A stretch of DNA of 50,803 bases from an uncultured Eubacteriales bacterium (GCA_900549485.1 UROG01000013.1:1-50803), one strand, 5' to 3'. Counted from the stretch's first letter, positions 8,451 through 17,695 are shown. Notes: a model not told the origin generated them from the letters alone. Program-made: numbers and translations.

Positions 8451-9289
8451 TGAATAAGAAAAAACATACTTTTTTCCTTAAAGCGGGAAAATTCCTTGTC
8501 CTCGCTTTCTATCTGATAATGGTTATCCTTCCGATTTACTGGATGCTCGTAACCTCCCTGAAATCAAGGCTTGAAATATTCGGCTCCGAAATCACATATT
8601 GGCCTAAGGTGCTGTCTTTCCAGAATTATATTGATCTATTCGGCACGACAAACTTTCTTACCTATGTCAAAAACAGCGTCATTATCGCAACGGTGACAGG
8701 GCTGGCAGTACTTTTCTTCGCGCTGAGCGGCGGATACGCGCTTGCGAGGTTCCGCTTCCGCGGCAAGAGGGTGCTGCTTATCGCGTTCCTGATATCGCAG
8801 ATGATTCCCACGACGCTTCTGCTTATCCCGAGTTATCTTATTATTCTCAAGCTCAAGCTCAACAACACCATATGGAGCCTTATGCTTTACTATATAGGGA
8901 CGAACATTCCCTTCTGCCTTATCACAATGCGTTCGTTCTTTGCAAGGATACCCGATTCTCTGGAGGAAGCTGCGTGCGTGGACGGCTGCTCACAGGTCGG
9001 TGCGCTTGTCCGCGTCGTCATCCCGATCATGCTGCCCGGGATTGTTGCAACCTTTGTTTTTGCGTTCACGGGTGCATGGAACGAGCTTCTTGCAGCGGTG
9101 CTTTTCATTACCAAGGACGGTGCAAAAACGATCCCCGTCGGTCTTTCAAGCTTTGTAAACAAAATATCCGTTGAATGGGGTCAGATGTGCGCCGGAGGCA
9201 TCATTGCAATGATCCCGACGGTCATCATGTTTGCCTTTATGCAGAAATATCTTGTTGAAGGTCTGACCGCCGGTGCGGTAAAGGAATAA
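8450..9289 (+). CDS. ABC sugar transporter permease (MalG/UgpE type)
   Basis: 279 residues with about six membrane helices and the EAA-type loop EEAACVDGCSQVGALVRVVIP near residue 172. The family's typical N-terminal segment (LPIYWMLVTSLK) is present. Its ATG shares one base with the previous stop codon, so the two permeases are translationally coupled. With the preceding permease it would form the membrane channel of the importer whose binding protein is encoded at 6082-7440. Substrate unresolved. Confidence 0.92.
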   Translation: MNKKKHTFFLKAGKFLVLAFYLIMVILPIYWMLVTSLKSRLEIFGSEITYWPKVLSFQNYIDLFGTTNFLTYVKNSVIIATVTGLAVLFFALSGGYALARFRFRGKRVLLIAFLISQMIPTTLLLIPSYLIILKLKLNNTIWSLMLYYIGTNIPFCLITMRSFFARIPDSLEEAACVDGCSQVGALVRVVIPIMLPGIVATFVFAFTGAWNELLAAVLFITKDGAKTIPVGLSSFVNKISVEWGQMCAGGIIAMIPTVIMFAFMQKYLVEGLTAGAVKE

Positions 9290-9470
9290 TAACTCATCAA
9301 TCAGCAATGGCATTAAAGCGATATGGGCTTTTTCCTGCCCGTCAAAACCGTGTATTCTTGCCAACTGATGTTAAACCTCTCGAAAAGCGCTCCGCACGTA
9401 TCCGCAGCGCAAGAGGAAAGCAAAACACTGTATTCTAATTTTTCCTGTGAAAAACCAAAGGAGAAAAATA

Positions 9471-10640
9471 ATGGTAAACTATTCCGATGAAACAATCTGC
9501 GGCCATTTCGGCGAAGAAAAACCGGCTCCTGAACACGCTGTTGTCCCGCCGATTTTTATGAATTCCCTGCATACCTTTGACAGAATAGAGGAGCATATCA
9601 ATTACAGCCCAGATTCGGGCGCGTATATTTACGGGCGCTGCGCCAATCCGACGACGGCGCTGCTCGAAGAGAAACTTACTGCTTTGGAGCGCGGTGCGGG
9701 CTGCCTCTGCTTTGGATCTGGCATGGCGGCAATTTCCACTTCGATACTCACATGCGTCAGACCCGGCGGACATATCGTGGCGGTAAAGAATGTCTATATG
9801 CCCGCACACGAGTTTATGGAGAATTATCTTTCGGAAAAAATGAACGTTGAGACGACGTTCATCAAGGGTAATGACCCGAAGGAATTTGAGGAATCCATCA
9901 GGGACAACACAACACTTTTTTACCTTGAAAGTCCCTCCACCGCCGTCTTTTCCCTGCAAAATCTTCCGGAAGTCTCGAAAATTGCAAAAGCCCACGGAAT
10001 AAAAACCATCATCGACAACTCATGGGCGTCTCCCCTGAATCAGAAACCGATCACAATGGGCATTGACATCGTTGTACACACGCTTTCAAAGTATGTCGGC
10101 GGGCACAGCGACATTATCGGCGGTGCGGCGATATTCGCGGACGCGCAGGCACGCGAGCACGCCAGAGCAATAGACCGCGAGCTTCTGGGCGGAATACTCG
10201 GACCATTCGAGTCGTGGCTGTGCATCAGGGGGCTGAGAACCCTGCCCGCAAGGCTTATGCTGCACCAGCATAACGCAATGATTATCGCAGACAGGCTTTA
10301 TAACCATCCCAAAGTGAAGGCGCTTATGTACCCGGGGCATCCGAGCTTCCCACAGTATGAACTGGCAAAGCGGCAGATGAAAGGCTTTACAGGGCTTATG
10401 AGCTTCATTCCCGTCGGCAGCGTTGAGGACGCATGCAGGTTCTGCGACGCGCTGAAGATTTTCCGTCTGGGATGCAGTTGGGGCGGTTTTGAGTCGCTGG
10501 CCATTATGCCCTTAGTACACATGACCGACGAAGCCGCCGCAGACATTGGCGCGGCAAGAAACCTGGTCAGGATATTTATCGGGCAGGAAAACGTCGAAGA
10601 TCTCTGGAGCGATATCGAAAACGCGCTGGAACAGATATAA
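9471..10640 (+). CDS. Cys/Met-metabolism PLP-dependent enzyme (cystathionine gamma-synthase/lyase or methionine gamma-lyase family)
   Basis: 389 residues from the ATG at 9471, which has AAAGGAG seven nt upstream; an in-frame GTG at 9447 lacks a ribosome site. The trans-sulfuration family is shown by YGRCANPTTALLEEKLTALE near residue 50, the PLP-binding DNSWASP near 180, and the Schiff-base lysine in TLSKYVGGHSDIIGG near 208. These cytosolic enzymes make or break C-S bonds in cystathionine, methionine or cysteine. The gene lies 181 nt after the importer permeases on the same strand, with no terminator between, so it may be co-transcribed and process the imported compound. Which reaction it performs cannot be told from motifs. 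Confidence 0.88.
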   Translation: MVNYSDETICGHFGEEKPAPEHAVVPPIFMNSLHTFDRIEEHINYSPDSGAYIYGRCANPTTALLEEKLTALERGAGCLCFGSGMAAISTSILTCVRPGGHIVAVKNVYMPAHEFMENYLSEKMNVETTFIKGNDPKEFEESIRDNTTLFYLESPSTAVFSLQNLPEVSKIAKAHGIKTIIDNSWASPLNQKPITMGIDIVVHTLSKYVGGHSDIIGGAAIFADAQAREHARAIDRELLGGILGPFESWLCIRGLRTLPARLMLHQHNAMIIADRLYNHPKVKALMYPGHPSFPQYELAKRQMKGFTGLMSFIPVGSVEDACRFCDALKIFRLGCSWGGFESLAIMPLVHMTDEAAADIGAARNLVRIFIGQENVEDLWSDIENALEQI

Positions 10641-10647
10641 CAATATA

Positions 10648-10688
10648 AATGGGCTGTCTCAAAACGACTACGAGACAGCCCATTTTTT
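10648..10688. terminator. bidirectional Rho-independent terminator
   Basis: 14-bp stem (AAATGGGCTGTCTC with GAGACAGCCCATTT), T-run on the plus side and A-run on the other, between convergent genes. It also overlaps the stop codon of the leftward acyltransferase gene. Confidence 0.88.
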
Positions 10689-11686
10689 CATATCAATCCG
10701 ACGATCTTTTCGTTTAGCCAATGCAGCAGCCATGCAGCGGCCGTGACTATAAGCAAGAACACGATGTTCACGGCAAGCGGCGGAAAAAGTCCGCCCAGCA
10801 GAGGAATAAAATAGTCTCCCAGCACCTCTTGCAGGCAGTAAAGCTCCAGAGACAGTCCGCCGAAAAAGCCAAGCACTTTTCCGCCGCTGCCGCGTCTTTC
10901 AAACGCCGCGGCAAGGAGAAGTACAGCGGGCACCCCAACCATGAGCGCCGGAAGGAAAACCGTCGGCATCGGGACGAGCAGCTTTGTGCCGTACACACTG
11001 CACACAAATTCCAGCGCAAGTCCTACCACAAGCGCAATCAAAGAGCCGATTACGGCAGGCGGCGTTTTCACATTTGCGGCTTTCCCGCTCTGCTCCATCC
11101 AGCCGAAAAGCGTACCCAGCAGAAAGACCGGAACGCGGTTCATGACAAGCCATGCCGTATCGCTCAAGCTGTTTTTCAGCAGGAAAACCGCTGCCGCCCA
11201 AACGGCAAGCGCCGCGGCAAAGAAAAAATATTTGTTGCCGCTTTTGCTGAAAAAGTACCAATAAAGCGGAAAAAACAGATAAAAAATGGCAATTGCGTAA
11301 ACATACCAGATGAAAGCTGTAACATTGCCGGTAAGGAAGGAATACCCGCTCAGGCATCTTGCAAAATATCCGAGCGTCCAACGGCTGATCGGAACGCGCA
11401 GAACGCCCGCCGCAAGCACCGGCAGAACAAGTCTTGAAAAGCGGCGTCTGTAAAACTCTTTAAGCGGGTGGCGGCGGACAGCATAGCTAAGTCCCATACC
11501 GGACAGCAGCAGGAACATATCAACGCCGATAAAGCCGATATCCTTTATAAAGCGCTCTGCATAATAAGGGGCGCTCCACGCCGGAGAAAGGAGCTGCCAT
11601 TCGTGATATACAAGTATCCAGAGCGCGGCAAAGCCCATTATCTGAGGTCTGTATTTATTTATAGAAGAAAGCAGGCTTTTTTGCAT
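10688..11686 (-). CDS. acyltransferase-3 family membrane protein
   Basis: 332 residues with roughly ten membrane helices. The N-terminus (ALWILVYHEWQLL near residue 20) carries the conserved histidine of acyltransferase-3/OafA-type enzymes, followed by FIGVDMFLLLSGMG and the RRFSRLVLPVL motif. Such proteins O-acylate cell-surface sugars or lipids, taking acyl groups across the membrane. No SGNH domain is fused. GGTGG four nt upstream serves as ribosome site. It lies leftward with a dispersed repeat element upstream of it. The acceptor is unknown. Confidence 0.85.
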   Translation of the reverse strand: MQKSLLSSINKYRPQIMGFAALWILVYHEWQLLSPAWSAPYYAERFIKDIGFIGVDMFLLLSGMGLSYAVRRHPLKEFYRRRFSRLVLPVLAAGVLRVPISRWTLGYFARCLSGYSFLTGNVTAFIWYVYAIAIFYLFFPLYWYFFSKSGNKYFFFAAALAVWAAAVFLLKNSLSDTAWLVMNRVPVFLLGTLFGWMEQSGKAANVKTPPAVIGSLIALVVGLALEFVCSVYGTKLLVPMPTVFLPALMVGVPAVLLLAAAFERRGSGGKVLGFFGGLSLELYCLQEVLGDYFIPLLGGLFPPLAVNIVFLLIVTAAAWLLHWLNEKIVGLI

Positions 11687-11705
11687 AAAACCACCGAATA
11701 ATCAA

Positions 11706-11962
11706 TTTGTCAAAGAAACTCAGATAGTTTTTTGACAAAACCGCACAGCCGCCGAAGCGGCGGTTATGCGGCTGTCAAAAAACTATGTTTTGATAATAGA
11801 GCAGCAGGGGAGCTTGAGGGGACAAGACCCGCCTCAGATTGGATAAGCCGCCGTCGAAAGCCTTGATACATCAAGGCTTTCGGTAACAGCATTTTGAACT
11901 TTTTCAAAATGCGCGGCGGAAAGCGCGGTCAAAAAAGTCCTGTAAGGACTTTTTTGACAAGC
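11706..11962 (+). repeat. dispersed TGTCAAA/TTTGACA element, copy 2 (full type A)
   Basis: A TTGTCAAAGAAACT...AGTTTTTTGACAA hairpin (11,708-11,738) and a GC-rich hairpin (about 11,739-11,772) precede the type A body (11,771-11,961). The body runs from GCTGTCAAAAAACTATG to GGACTTTTTTGACAAG. It matches, reversed, the copy at 47,639-47,838, including the inner stems AAAGCCTTGA/TCAAGGCTTT and CATTTTGAA/TTCAAAATG and the terminal GTCAAAAAAGTCCT/AGGACTTTTTTGAC hairpin. The gap lies downstream of pepD. No coding signal. Confidence 0.75.
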
Positions 11963-11981
11963 CGGGTTATGATTTATAGGC

Positions 11982-13427
11982 TTACTTTTTCTCAATAACC
12001 GCCCTGACGAGCTTCCATGTGCGTTCAAGCGACGGGAGATTGAGCCTCTCCTTCGGGCTGTGGATGTCCACAAGGTCGGGACCGAGAGCAACGGTATCAA
12101 GTCCCGGCATCTTCTCCTGGAAAAGCCCGCATTCAAGTCCGCCGTGCGTCATAACGATCTCCGGCTTCCTGCCGTACTGTTCCTCAAAAATCGACGCGAC
12201 CTTATCTCTCAGCGGAGAATTGTCGGCATACTCCCACGCGGGATACGCACCGCGGAAGCTGACGCTGCCGCCGAGCGCCTCATACAGCAGAGCAAGACGC
12301 TCACCAAGCATTTCTTTCTGCGTTCCGATGCCGCTCCTCACGGAATAACCGGCGGTCATGCGATCCTTTTCAAGTCTGAGAACGCCCATGTTGAGAGAAG
12401 TCTGCACAAGACCCTTGAGCTTCTGGCTCATCTCCTGCACCCCCTGAGGCGTACACATGAGCGCGCATATAACGCGCTTTGTATCGGCGATGCACACCGC
12501 TTCAAGCTCCGTTTCCTCCGTGAGCTCAAAGTCAACGGTGATGTCTGGGTCGGCGGGGTTATACTCCTTTTTGAAGTTCGCCGCCATTTTCGCCGCGGCG
12601 GCGGAAAGCCTGTCCGCGTCCTCCGCGGCAAAGGCTATAACGGCGTCGGTGCGGTTGGTTATTACGTTATCCGCCCTGCCGCCGTACAGCTCGGCAAGCC
12701 GGATGGGCGCGGCGGCGTCAAGGGCGTGGAGGAGCCGTCCCATAAGTATGTTGGAGTTGGCGCGTCCCTTGTCTATCTCCGTGCCGGAGTGTCCGCCGAC
12801 AAGACCGCTTATCGTGATCTTAGCGCCGGCAAGCTTTACGCTCTCACGCTTGACGGGAATGGTGCAGTCCGCTCTCATGCCGCCGGCGCAGCCGACGGTA
12901 AGCACGCCCTCCTCCTCAGAGTCGAGGTTGAGCATGGCTGTTGCCTTCAGCGGCGCGCAGTCGATAGCGAACGCGCCCTCCATGCCGACCTCCTCGTCAA
13001 CGGTGAATACCGCCTCAAGGCGCGGGTGGCCAAGCGTGTCGTCATCCATCGCCGCCATAGCCATGGCAAGCGCAATGCCGTCGTCCCCGCCGAGAGTTGT
13101 TCCGTCTGCATGGAGCCACTCTCCGTCAACGATAAGCTTTAGTCCGTCCTTTGTGAAGTCGTGATCGGAGCCTTCGGCTTTCTCGCACACCATATCCATA
13201 TGTCCCTGAAGGATAAGGGCAGGCTCGTTCTCATAACCGGCGGACGCTTCCTTTATTATAATAATATTGTTTACCGCGTCCTGATAATACTCAAGTCCTC
13301 TGTCCTTGGCAAATCTGACGCACAGGTCGCTTATCTGCTTTGTATTGCCCGAACCGTGCGGCACGGAGCAGAGCAGCTCAAAAAACTCAAGAACCTTTTT
13401 CGGCTCGTAATTTGACAAAACACCCAT
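11982..13427 (-). CDS. pepD: aminoacyl-histidine dipeptidase (peptidase family M20)
   Basis: 481 residues starting at the ATG at 13,427, which has AAGGAG eight nt upstream; longer readings lack this. The M20 metallopeptidase signature is clear: LQGHMDMVCEK (first zinc histidine and aspartate) near residue 78, LGGDDGIALA with the bridging aspartate near residue 116, and VDEEVGMEGA with the catalytic glutamates. A dimerisation/lid domain occupies about 205-390. This cytosolic enzyme cleaves Xaa-His and other dipeptides from imported or recycled peptides. It lies 13 nt after pgi on the same strand and is probably co-transcribed with it. Confidence 0.93.
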   Translation of the reverse strand: MGVLSNYEPKKVLEFFELLCSVPHGSGNTKQISDLCVRFAKDRGLEYYQDAVNNIIIIKEASAGYENEPALILQGHMDMVCEKAEGSDHDFTKDGLKLIVDGEWLHADGTTLGGDDGIALAMAMAAMDDDTLGHPRLEAVFTVDEEVGMEGAFAIDCAPLKATAMLNLDSEEEGVLTVGCAGGMRADCTIPVKRESVKLAGAKITISGLVGGHSGTEIDKGRANSNILMGRLLHALDAAAPIRLAELYGGRADNVITNRTDAVIAFAAEDADRLSAAAAKMAANFKKEYNPADPDITVDFELTEETELEAVCIADTKRVICALMCTPQGVQEMSQKLKGLVQTSLNMGVLRLEKDRMTAGYSVRSGIGTQKEMLGERLALLYEALGGSVSFRGAYPAWEYADNSPLRDKVASIFEEQYGRKPEIVMTHGGLECGLFQEKMPGLDTVALGPDLVDIHSPKERLNLPSLERTWKLVRAVIEKK

Positions 13428-13440
13428 ATCTGTCTCCTTC

Positions 13441-14715
13441 TTATTTTGCTCCCGGCTTGCCAAGCATACGGAACATATTTTTCTTATAGGCTTCAACACC
13501 GGGCTGATTGAAAGGATTAACGCCGCTCATATAACCGGAAATGCCGCAGGCCATCTCAAAGAACACAACAAGAGAGGCAAAGCCCGCTTCATCGCGCTTG
13601 TCGGCAAAAAGCTGTATATTCGGAACGCCGCCGGAGATATGCGCCTGACGAACGGCCTCGGTAACGGTGACGCTTATATCCGCAAGGTCGCGCCCGGCAA
13701 GATAATTGAGTCCGTCAGCGTCATCCGCGTCAAAGGGTACGACATAGCCGCAGAGCGGTTTTTCAAATGTGACGACCGTCTCCATAAGAAAGCGCACGCC
13801 CTCCTGGATATACTGCCCCATAGAGTGCAGATCCGCGGTATACTCGACGCTTGCGGGGAAAATGCCTATACCGTCCTTGCCCTCGCTCTCGCCGTAGAGC
13901 TGCTTCCACCATTCACCCATGAAACGGAAGCTCGGCTCATAGCAGGCAAGGATCTCAACGCCGTATCCCTTTTTGTAAAGGTACTGCCTCGCTGCGGCGT
14001 ACATGATCGCGCTGTTGCTTTCGTCCTTTACGCGGAGCGCTTTCAGCTCTTCAATAGCGGTGTCAATGACCTTGCGAACGTCTATGCCGGCAACGGCCAT
14101 CGGCAGAAGACCGACCGCTGACAGGACGCTGAATCTGCCGCCCACGTCGTCGGGAACGATGAAGCTTTCCCAGCCGAACTTGTCGCCCTGCTCCTTGAGA
14201 GCGCCGCGGTGCGCGTCCGTGGTCATGATTATGTGTTCATCCGCCCTGTCTCCGTATTTCTTATGAAGAAGCTCACGGAAGATGCGGAAGGAAACGGCAG
14301 GCTCCATCGTGGTGCCGGATTTGGAAATGACATTTACGTCAAAATCGGCGTCGCCTATCTGCTCAATAATGCCGCACAGATAGTCGGGCGAAACGCCGTT
14401 GCCCGCAAAGTAAACCCTGACGTCGTCCTTGCCGGGCAGCGGGCGCAGAAGGTCGATAGCGCCGCGTGCGCCGAGATAGGAGCCGCCTATGCCGATAACG
14501 ACAAGCGCTTTTGAACGGGCGCGGATCTTGGCGGCGCACTCAACAATACGGTCAAGCTCCGTATCCTTGATGCGCTGCGGCAGTTCAAGCCAGCCGGTAA
14601 AATCCGCCCCTGCGCCGCTGCCGGAAAGGAGCGTATCAAACGCCCTGAAAGCGGCGTCATAGTCCGGACCGTTATCTAAAAAATTCTTCGCGCCGGATAA
14701 ATCAACTCTGATCAT
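13441..14715 (-). CDS. pgi: glucose-6-phosphate isomerase
   Basis: 424 residues, the short form usual in Firmicutes. Converts glucose-6-phosphate and fructose-6-phosphate in glycolysis and gluconeogenesis, in the cytosol. Motifs: GIGGSYLGARGAIDLL near residue 75 (phosphate binding), VISKSGTTMEP near 130, and NPFNQPGVEAYKKNMF near the C-terminus with the catalytic lysine. GAGGAG precedes the start by about 8 nt. It leads a two-gene operon with pepD, driven by the promoter at 14,768-14,795. Confidence 0.96.
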   Translation of the reverse strand: MIRVDLSGAKNFLDNGPDYDAAFRAFDTLLSGSGAGADFTGWLELPQRIKDTELDRIVECAAKIRARSKALVVIGIGGSYLGARGAIDLLRPLPGKDDVRVYFAGNGVSPDYLCGIIEQIGDADFDVNVISKSGTTMEPAVSFRIFRELLHKKYGDRADEHIIMTTDAHRGALKEQGDKFGWESFIVPDDVGGRFSVLSAVGLLPMAVAGIDVRKVIDTAIEELKALRVKDESNSAIMYAAARQYLYKKGYGVEILACYEPSFRFMGEWWKQLYGESEGKDGIGIFPASVEYTADLHSMGQYIQEGVRFLMETVVTFEKPLCGYVVPFDADDADGLNYLAGRDLADISVTVTEAVRQAHISGGVPNIQLFADKRDEAGFASLVVFFEMACGISGYMSGVNPFNQPGVEAYKKNMFRMLGKPGAK

Positions 14716-14767
14716 TTTTTGTCTCCTCTATATATAAATCAAATTCGCTTTGGTATGCTTTGGTCAT

Positions 14768-14795
14768 ATTATATACGCTTTTACATTTTTTTCAA
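14768..14795 (-). promoter_or_regulatory. predicted promoter of pgi-pepD
   Basis: On the minus strand: TTGAAA (14,795-14,790), 16-nt spacer, TATAAT (14,773-14,768). Just downstream the leader has a direct repeat, ACCAAAGC twice, 2 nt apart (about 14,746-14,763), possibly an operator. Confidence 0.6.
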
Positions 14796-14832
14796 CCGTG
14801 GAAAATGAACAATTTCTTATTTACTCCAGCTC

Positions 14833-15987
14833 TTATCTGCACCAAAGGCCCACTACCCCGCCGCCGATAAGCCCTATCAGCTCCTTAAAGCCCATGCGCT
14901 CCACATCGTCCGCCGCAAGCAGCGGAAGCGCGGCGACGATCTTATCGCCGCATTTCACTGTCGCCGTCCCCATTCTGTCCCCTTTTTTGACCGGCGCGCC
15001 GACAACGCTCTCCGCGTTGATCTCAAAGCTCAGCTCACCGGAGTTTTTCTCCAGAAGCGCCGTCTCCTCCCCACCGTACTCAAGCCCGACATATTGCTCC
15101 TTCCCCATATCCACGCGCACACGAGGAAGCGGCTCGCCGCTTCTCAGCGAACAGAGGCGGCAGTGATCAAACGCAAAGTCGAGCATCGTCATGGCGTCCG
15201 CATTTCTCGCATCGGAAGACGGAGAGCGCATGACCACCGCGATATACTCCGTCCCGTCACGTTCAGCCGTTGCGGAAAGGCAGTAGCCCGCAGTGGAGGT
15301 ATAGCCCGTTTTCAGCCCCGTGCAGCCCGAATACCAATACGCAAGCTTATTGGTATTGCTCAGACCGAACTCCCCGCCGCGTATGCTGTCCATCCAGATA
15401 GTGGTATAATTTTTTATCATTTCGTGGCTTATTAACTCACGCGACATCAGCGCGACATCGTAAGCCGAGGTATAGTGTCTGCCGTCGTCAAAAAGTCCGG
15501 TGCAGTTTGTAAAGTGAGTGTCTTTTAGGTCAAGCTCCGCGGCGCGCTCATTCATCCGGCGGACAAAAACCTCCTCGCTGCCGCTTATATGCTCGGCCAT
15601 TGCAACCGCGCAGTCGTTCGCCGATACCACCGCAATGCACTTGAGCATCTCGTCAACGCTCATCTGCTCCCCCTCCTCAAGGTATACGCAGCTGCCGCCG
15701 AATGTTGAGGCGCGTTTGCTCGCCGTCACAGTGTCTGTCAGCCTGAGCCTGCCCGCTTCGATGTCCTCAACGATCAGCAGCATCGTCATTATCTTGGTGA
15801 TACTTGCCGGAAAAAGATGCTCCTTGGGATTTTTTTCGTATATCACGGTTCCCGTCGTTTTTTCCATAAGCACCGCAGACGGCGCGGAAACGGACGGGAC
15901 CGCCGCCGTGTTTTCCGCCCTTGCGCATGCCGGAGTGAAACCGGCAAGCATTGCCGCGACACATAAAAAGCATAACAAACGTCTCAT
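14833..15987 (-). CDS. dacF: D-alanyl-D-alanine carboxypeptidase (PBP5/DacF type)
   Basis: 384 residues from the second ATG of an ATGATG pair, placed 8 nt after GAGGT. A signal peptide (MRRLLCFLCVAAMLAGFTPA) exports it. The three active-site motifs of class C low-mass penicillin-binding proteins are present: SITK (S is the nucleophile), SAN, and KTG in LKTGYTSTAG. A C-terminal PBP5-type domain follows, and the last helix (MGFKELIGLIGGGVVGLW) can act as a membrane anchor. It trims the terminal D-Ala from peptidoglycan stem peptides. DacF versus DacA cannot be separated by sequence alone, so the symbol is provisional. Confidence 0.88.
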   Translation of the reverse strand: MRRLLCFLCVAAMLAGFTPACARAENTAAVPSVSAPSAVLMEKTTGTVIYEKNPKEHLFPASITKIMTMLLIVEDIEAGRLRLTDTVTASKRASTFGGSCVYLEEGEQMSVDEMLKCIAVVSANDCAVAMAEHISGSEEVFVRRMNERAAELDLKDTHFTNCTGLFDDGRHYTSAYDVALMSRELISHEMIKNYTTIWMDSIRGGEFGLSNTNKLAYWYSGCTGLKTGYTSTAGYCLSATAERDGTEYIAVVMRSPSSDARNADAMTMLDFAFDHCRLCSLRSGEPLPRVRVDMGKEQYVGLEYGGEETALLEKNSGELSFEINAESVVGAPVKKGDRMGTATVKCGDKIVAALPLLAADDVERMGFKELIGLIGGGVVGLWCR

Positions 15988-15990
15988 CAT

Positions 15991-16278
15991 TGCAAACCTC
16001 ACTTCCGCCGCATACAGATATGCCAATTTATGCACACAAAAGTTACAATATGAATTGGTTTACATTTTTCGACTGTCTTTGACTTTTCAAAATGAATATT
16101 CGACATATTCTGAATATACCGCTTTTAATTTTTCCGGCTTTTCAACATTTTCAACAGGGTTTTCAACATCCGTAATATGAATATTTTTTTAATAAGCTTC
16201 CCGCACGTGTTGACATAACATAATTATGCCATCCGTCTTGTTCTTTCAATTTTCTTACGAAAAATTAACATTTGCCTG
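15991..16278. promoter_or_regulatory. AT-rich divergent control region between dacF and the AI-2E-type gene
   Basis: About 290 bp without a gene. It holds repeated GAATATTC-like palindromic words around 16,092-16,126 and three TTTTCAACA 9-mers (annotated separately), then promoter signals for the rightward gene. No clear dacF promoter could be picked. Confidence 0.4.
16139..16168 (+). promoter_or_regulatory. three TTTTCAACA 9-mers (DnaA-box-like)
   Basis: Identical 9-mers at 16,139-16,147, 16,148-16,156 and 16,160-16,168. Each differs at two positions from the DnaA box TTATCCACA. With no dnaA/dnaN nearby they are more likely a regulatory or DnaA-titration site than an origin. Confidence 0.4.
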
Positions 16279-16307
16279 TTGACGCTTAATTGCCATGATA
16301 GTAAAAT
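16279..16307 (+). promoter_or_regulatory. predicted promoter of the AI-2E-type gene
   Basis: TTGACG (16,279-16,284), 17-nt spacer, TAAAAT (16,302-16,307), 31 nt before the start codon. Confidence 0.6.
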
Positions 16308-16338
16308 GTAAACAGAATAATTATATCCGGAGAGAGAA

Positions 16339-17673
16339 ATGAAAAAATTTATCAAGTGGGATAAGAAATATCTGTATTGGGGCATTACCGCCTTTTGCGT
16401 GATCGCCGCCGCCATAATTTTTTATATGGCGCTCAACTATATCACCATTCTTGGTCAATGGCTCACCACGGTTTTCAAAATACTCAGTCCGTTTGTCTGG
16501 GGTCTTATAATAACCTATCTGCTCTGCCCGCTGATGAAGCGAATGGAAAAGCACATGTTCCTGCCTATCACGCAGAAAATCGCCAAAAAGAGCAAGAACG
16601 GCGGGCGCAAGCTTGCAAGGGGGCTGTCCGTTTTCCTGTCGGAGATAGTGCTTCTGGTCGTCATCGCCGCGTTGTTCTACCTCATTATGCCTCAGCTGTA
16701 CGACAGCATAGAAAAAATCGTCAAGAACAGCGATTCCTATTACGTAGCCATCAGCCGCTGGGTCGAAGCCACACTCACGGATTATCCTGAGATCGAAAGC
16801 TACGCCATCAGTACGCTGAGCAAATTGAGCGGCAACCTTATGGAGTGGCTTCGCTCCACGCTCCTGCCTGAGTTGGGCAGCATTGTGACGAACGTCACCT
16901 CCGGCGTGTACTACGCCGTCAAGACCGTATACAATCTCATAATCGGCATTATTGTCTCCGTCTATATTCTCGGTGATATAGAAGGCTTCACCGTCGGTAT
17001 GCGCAGGGTATTTTACAGCGTCTTCTCCATTGACACCGCGCAGAAAATACGCAGTGCGCTTGCATTTACCGACAAGACGTTCATCGGCTTTATCAACGGC
17101 AAGCTCCTTGACTCCGCCATCATCGGGCTTATATGCTACGTCTTCTGCGCGATAGCGAAAATGCCCTATGCGCTGCTGGTCAGCGTTATTGTCGGCGTGA
17201 CGAACGTCATTCCGTTCTTCGGTCCGTTCATCGGAGCAGTGCCGAGCGCGCTTGTCATTCTGTTCGTCGATCCGTTCAAATGCCTTGTGTTCGTCATATT
17301 CATAATAATACTCCAGCAGATAGACGGCAACTTTATCGGTCCGAAGATCCTCGGCAGCACCACCGGTATCAGCGGCTTCTGGGTAATGTTCTCGATAATC
17401 CTCGGCGCGGGGCTGTTCGGCTTCTGGGGAATGCTCCTCGGCGTTCCCGTGTTTGTCGTCATACATGCGGCTATCAATTCCCGCATAGAAAAGAAGCTCA
17501 GGAGGAGCGGACTGCCGACTGATGAAAAGGAGTACGCGAACCTTGACCACATAGACCCGATAACCCTTGAGCTTGTGAAAAAAGCCCCTGAGGAAGAGCC
17601 GGAAGCGAAAGCTCCCGCTGCGGTCAAAAAACAGGATGCAAAGTCCCAGTCCGGTGAAAAGGCAAAGACATAA
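16339..17673 (+). CDS. AI-2E family transporter (PerM/YdiK type membrane protein)
   Basis: 444 residues with about eight membrane helices: two near residues 12-75, one near 100-120, then a soluble stretch (about 125-205), then the conserved C-terminal group. The family signature lies in the second half, with NVIPFFGPFIGAVPSALVIL near residue 290 and DGNFIGPKILG near residue 332. The last 60 residues are a charged Ala/Glu/Lys-rich tail in the cytosol. Family members export varied small molecules or ions (autoinducer-2, sodium/proton exchange); the substrate here is unknown. GGAGAGAG gives the ribosome site. It is a single gene. Confidence 0.88.
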   Translation: MKKFIKWDKKYLYWGITAFCVIAAAIIFYMALNYITILGQWLTTVFKILSPFVWGLIITYLLCPLMKRMEKHMFLPITQKIAKKSKNGGRKLARGLSVFLSEIVLLVVIAALFYLIMPQLYDSIEKIVKNSDSYYVAISRWVEATLTDYPEIESYAISTLSKLSGNLMEWLRSTLLPELGSIVTNVTSGVYYAVKTVYNLIIGIIVSVYILGDIEGFTVGMRRVFYSVFSIDTAQKIRSALAFTDKTFIGFINGKLLDSAIIGLICYVFCAIAKMPYALLVSVIVGVTNVIPFFGPFIGAVPSALVILFVDPFKCLVFVIFIIILQQIDGNFIGPKILGSTTGISGFWVMFSIILGAGLFGFWGMLLGVPVFVVIHAAINSRIEKKLRRSGLPTDEKEYANLDHIDPITLELVKKAPEEEPEAKAPAAVKKQDAKSQSGEKAKT

Positions 17674-17695
17674 AAATATAAAAATTCTCAGACTC

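Noticed and set aside
12060..13142. 360-codon plus-strand open reading across pepD
   Set aside because: Antisense to an enzyme with intact catalytic motifs; no start signals.
16139..16168. Replication origin
   Set aside because: Only three degenerate boxes and no dnaA, dnaN or AT-rich unwinding array beside them.
16321..17550. 409-codon minus-strand open reading across the AI-2E-type gene
   Set aside because: Low-complexity His/Asp/Glu-rich product, typical of a shadow of membrane-helix codons.
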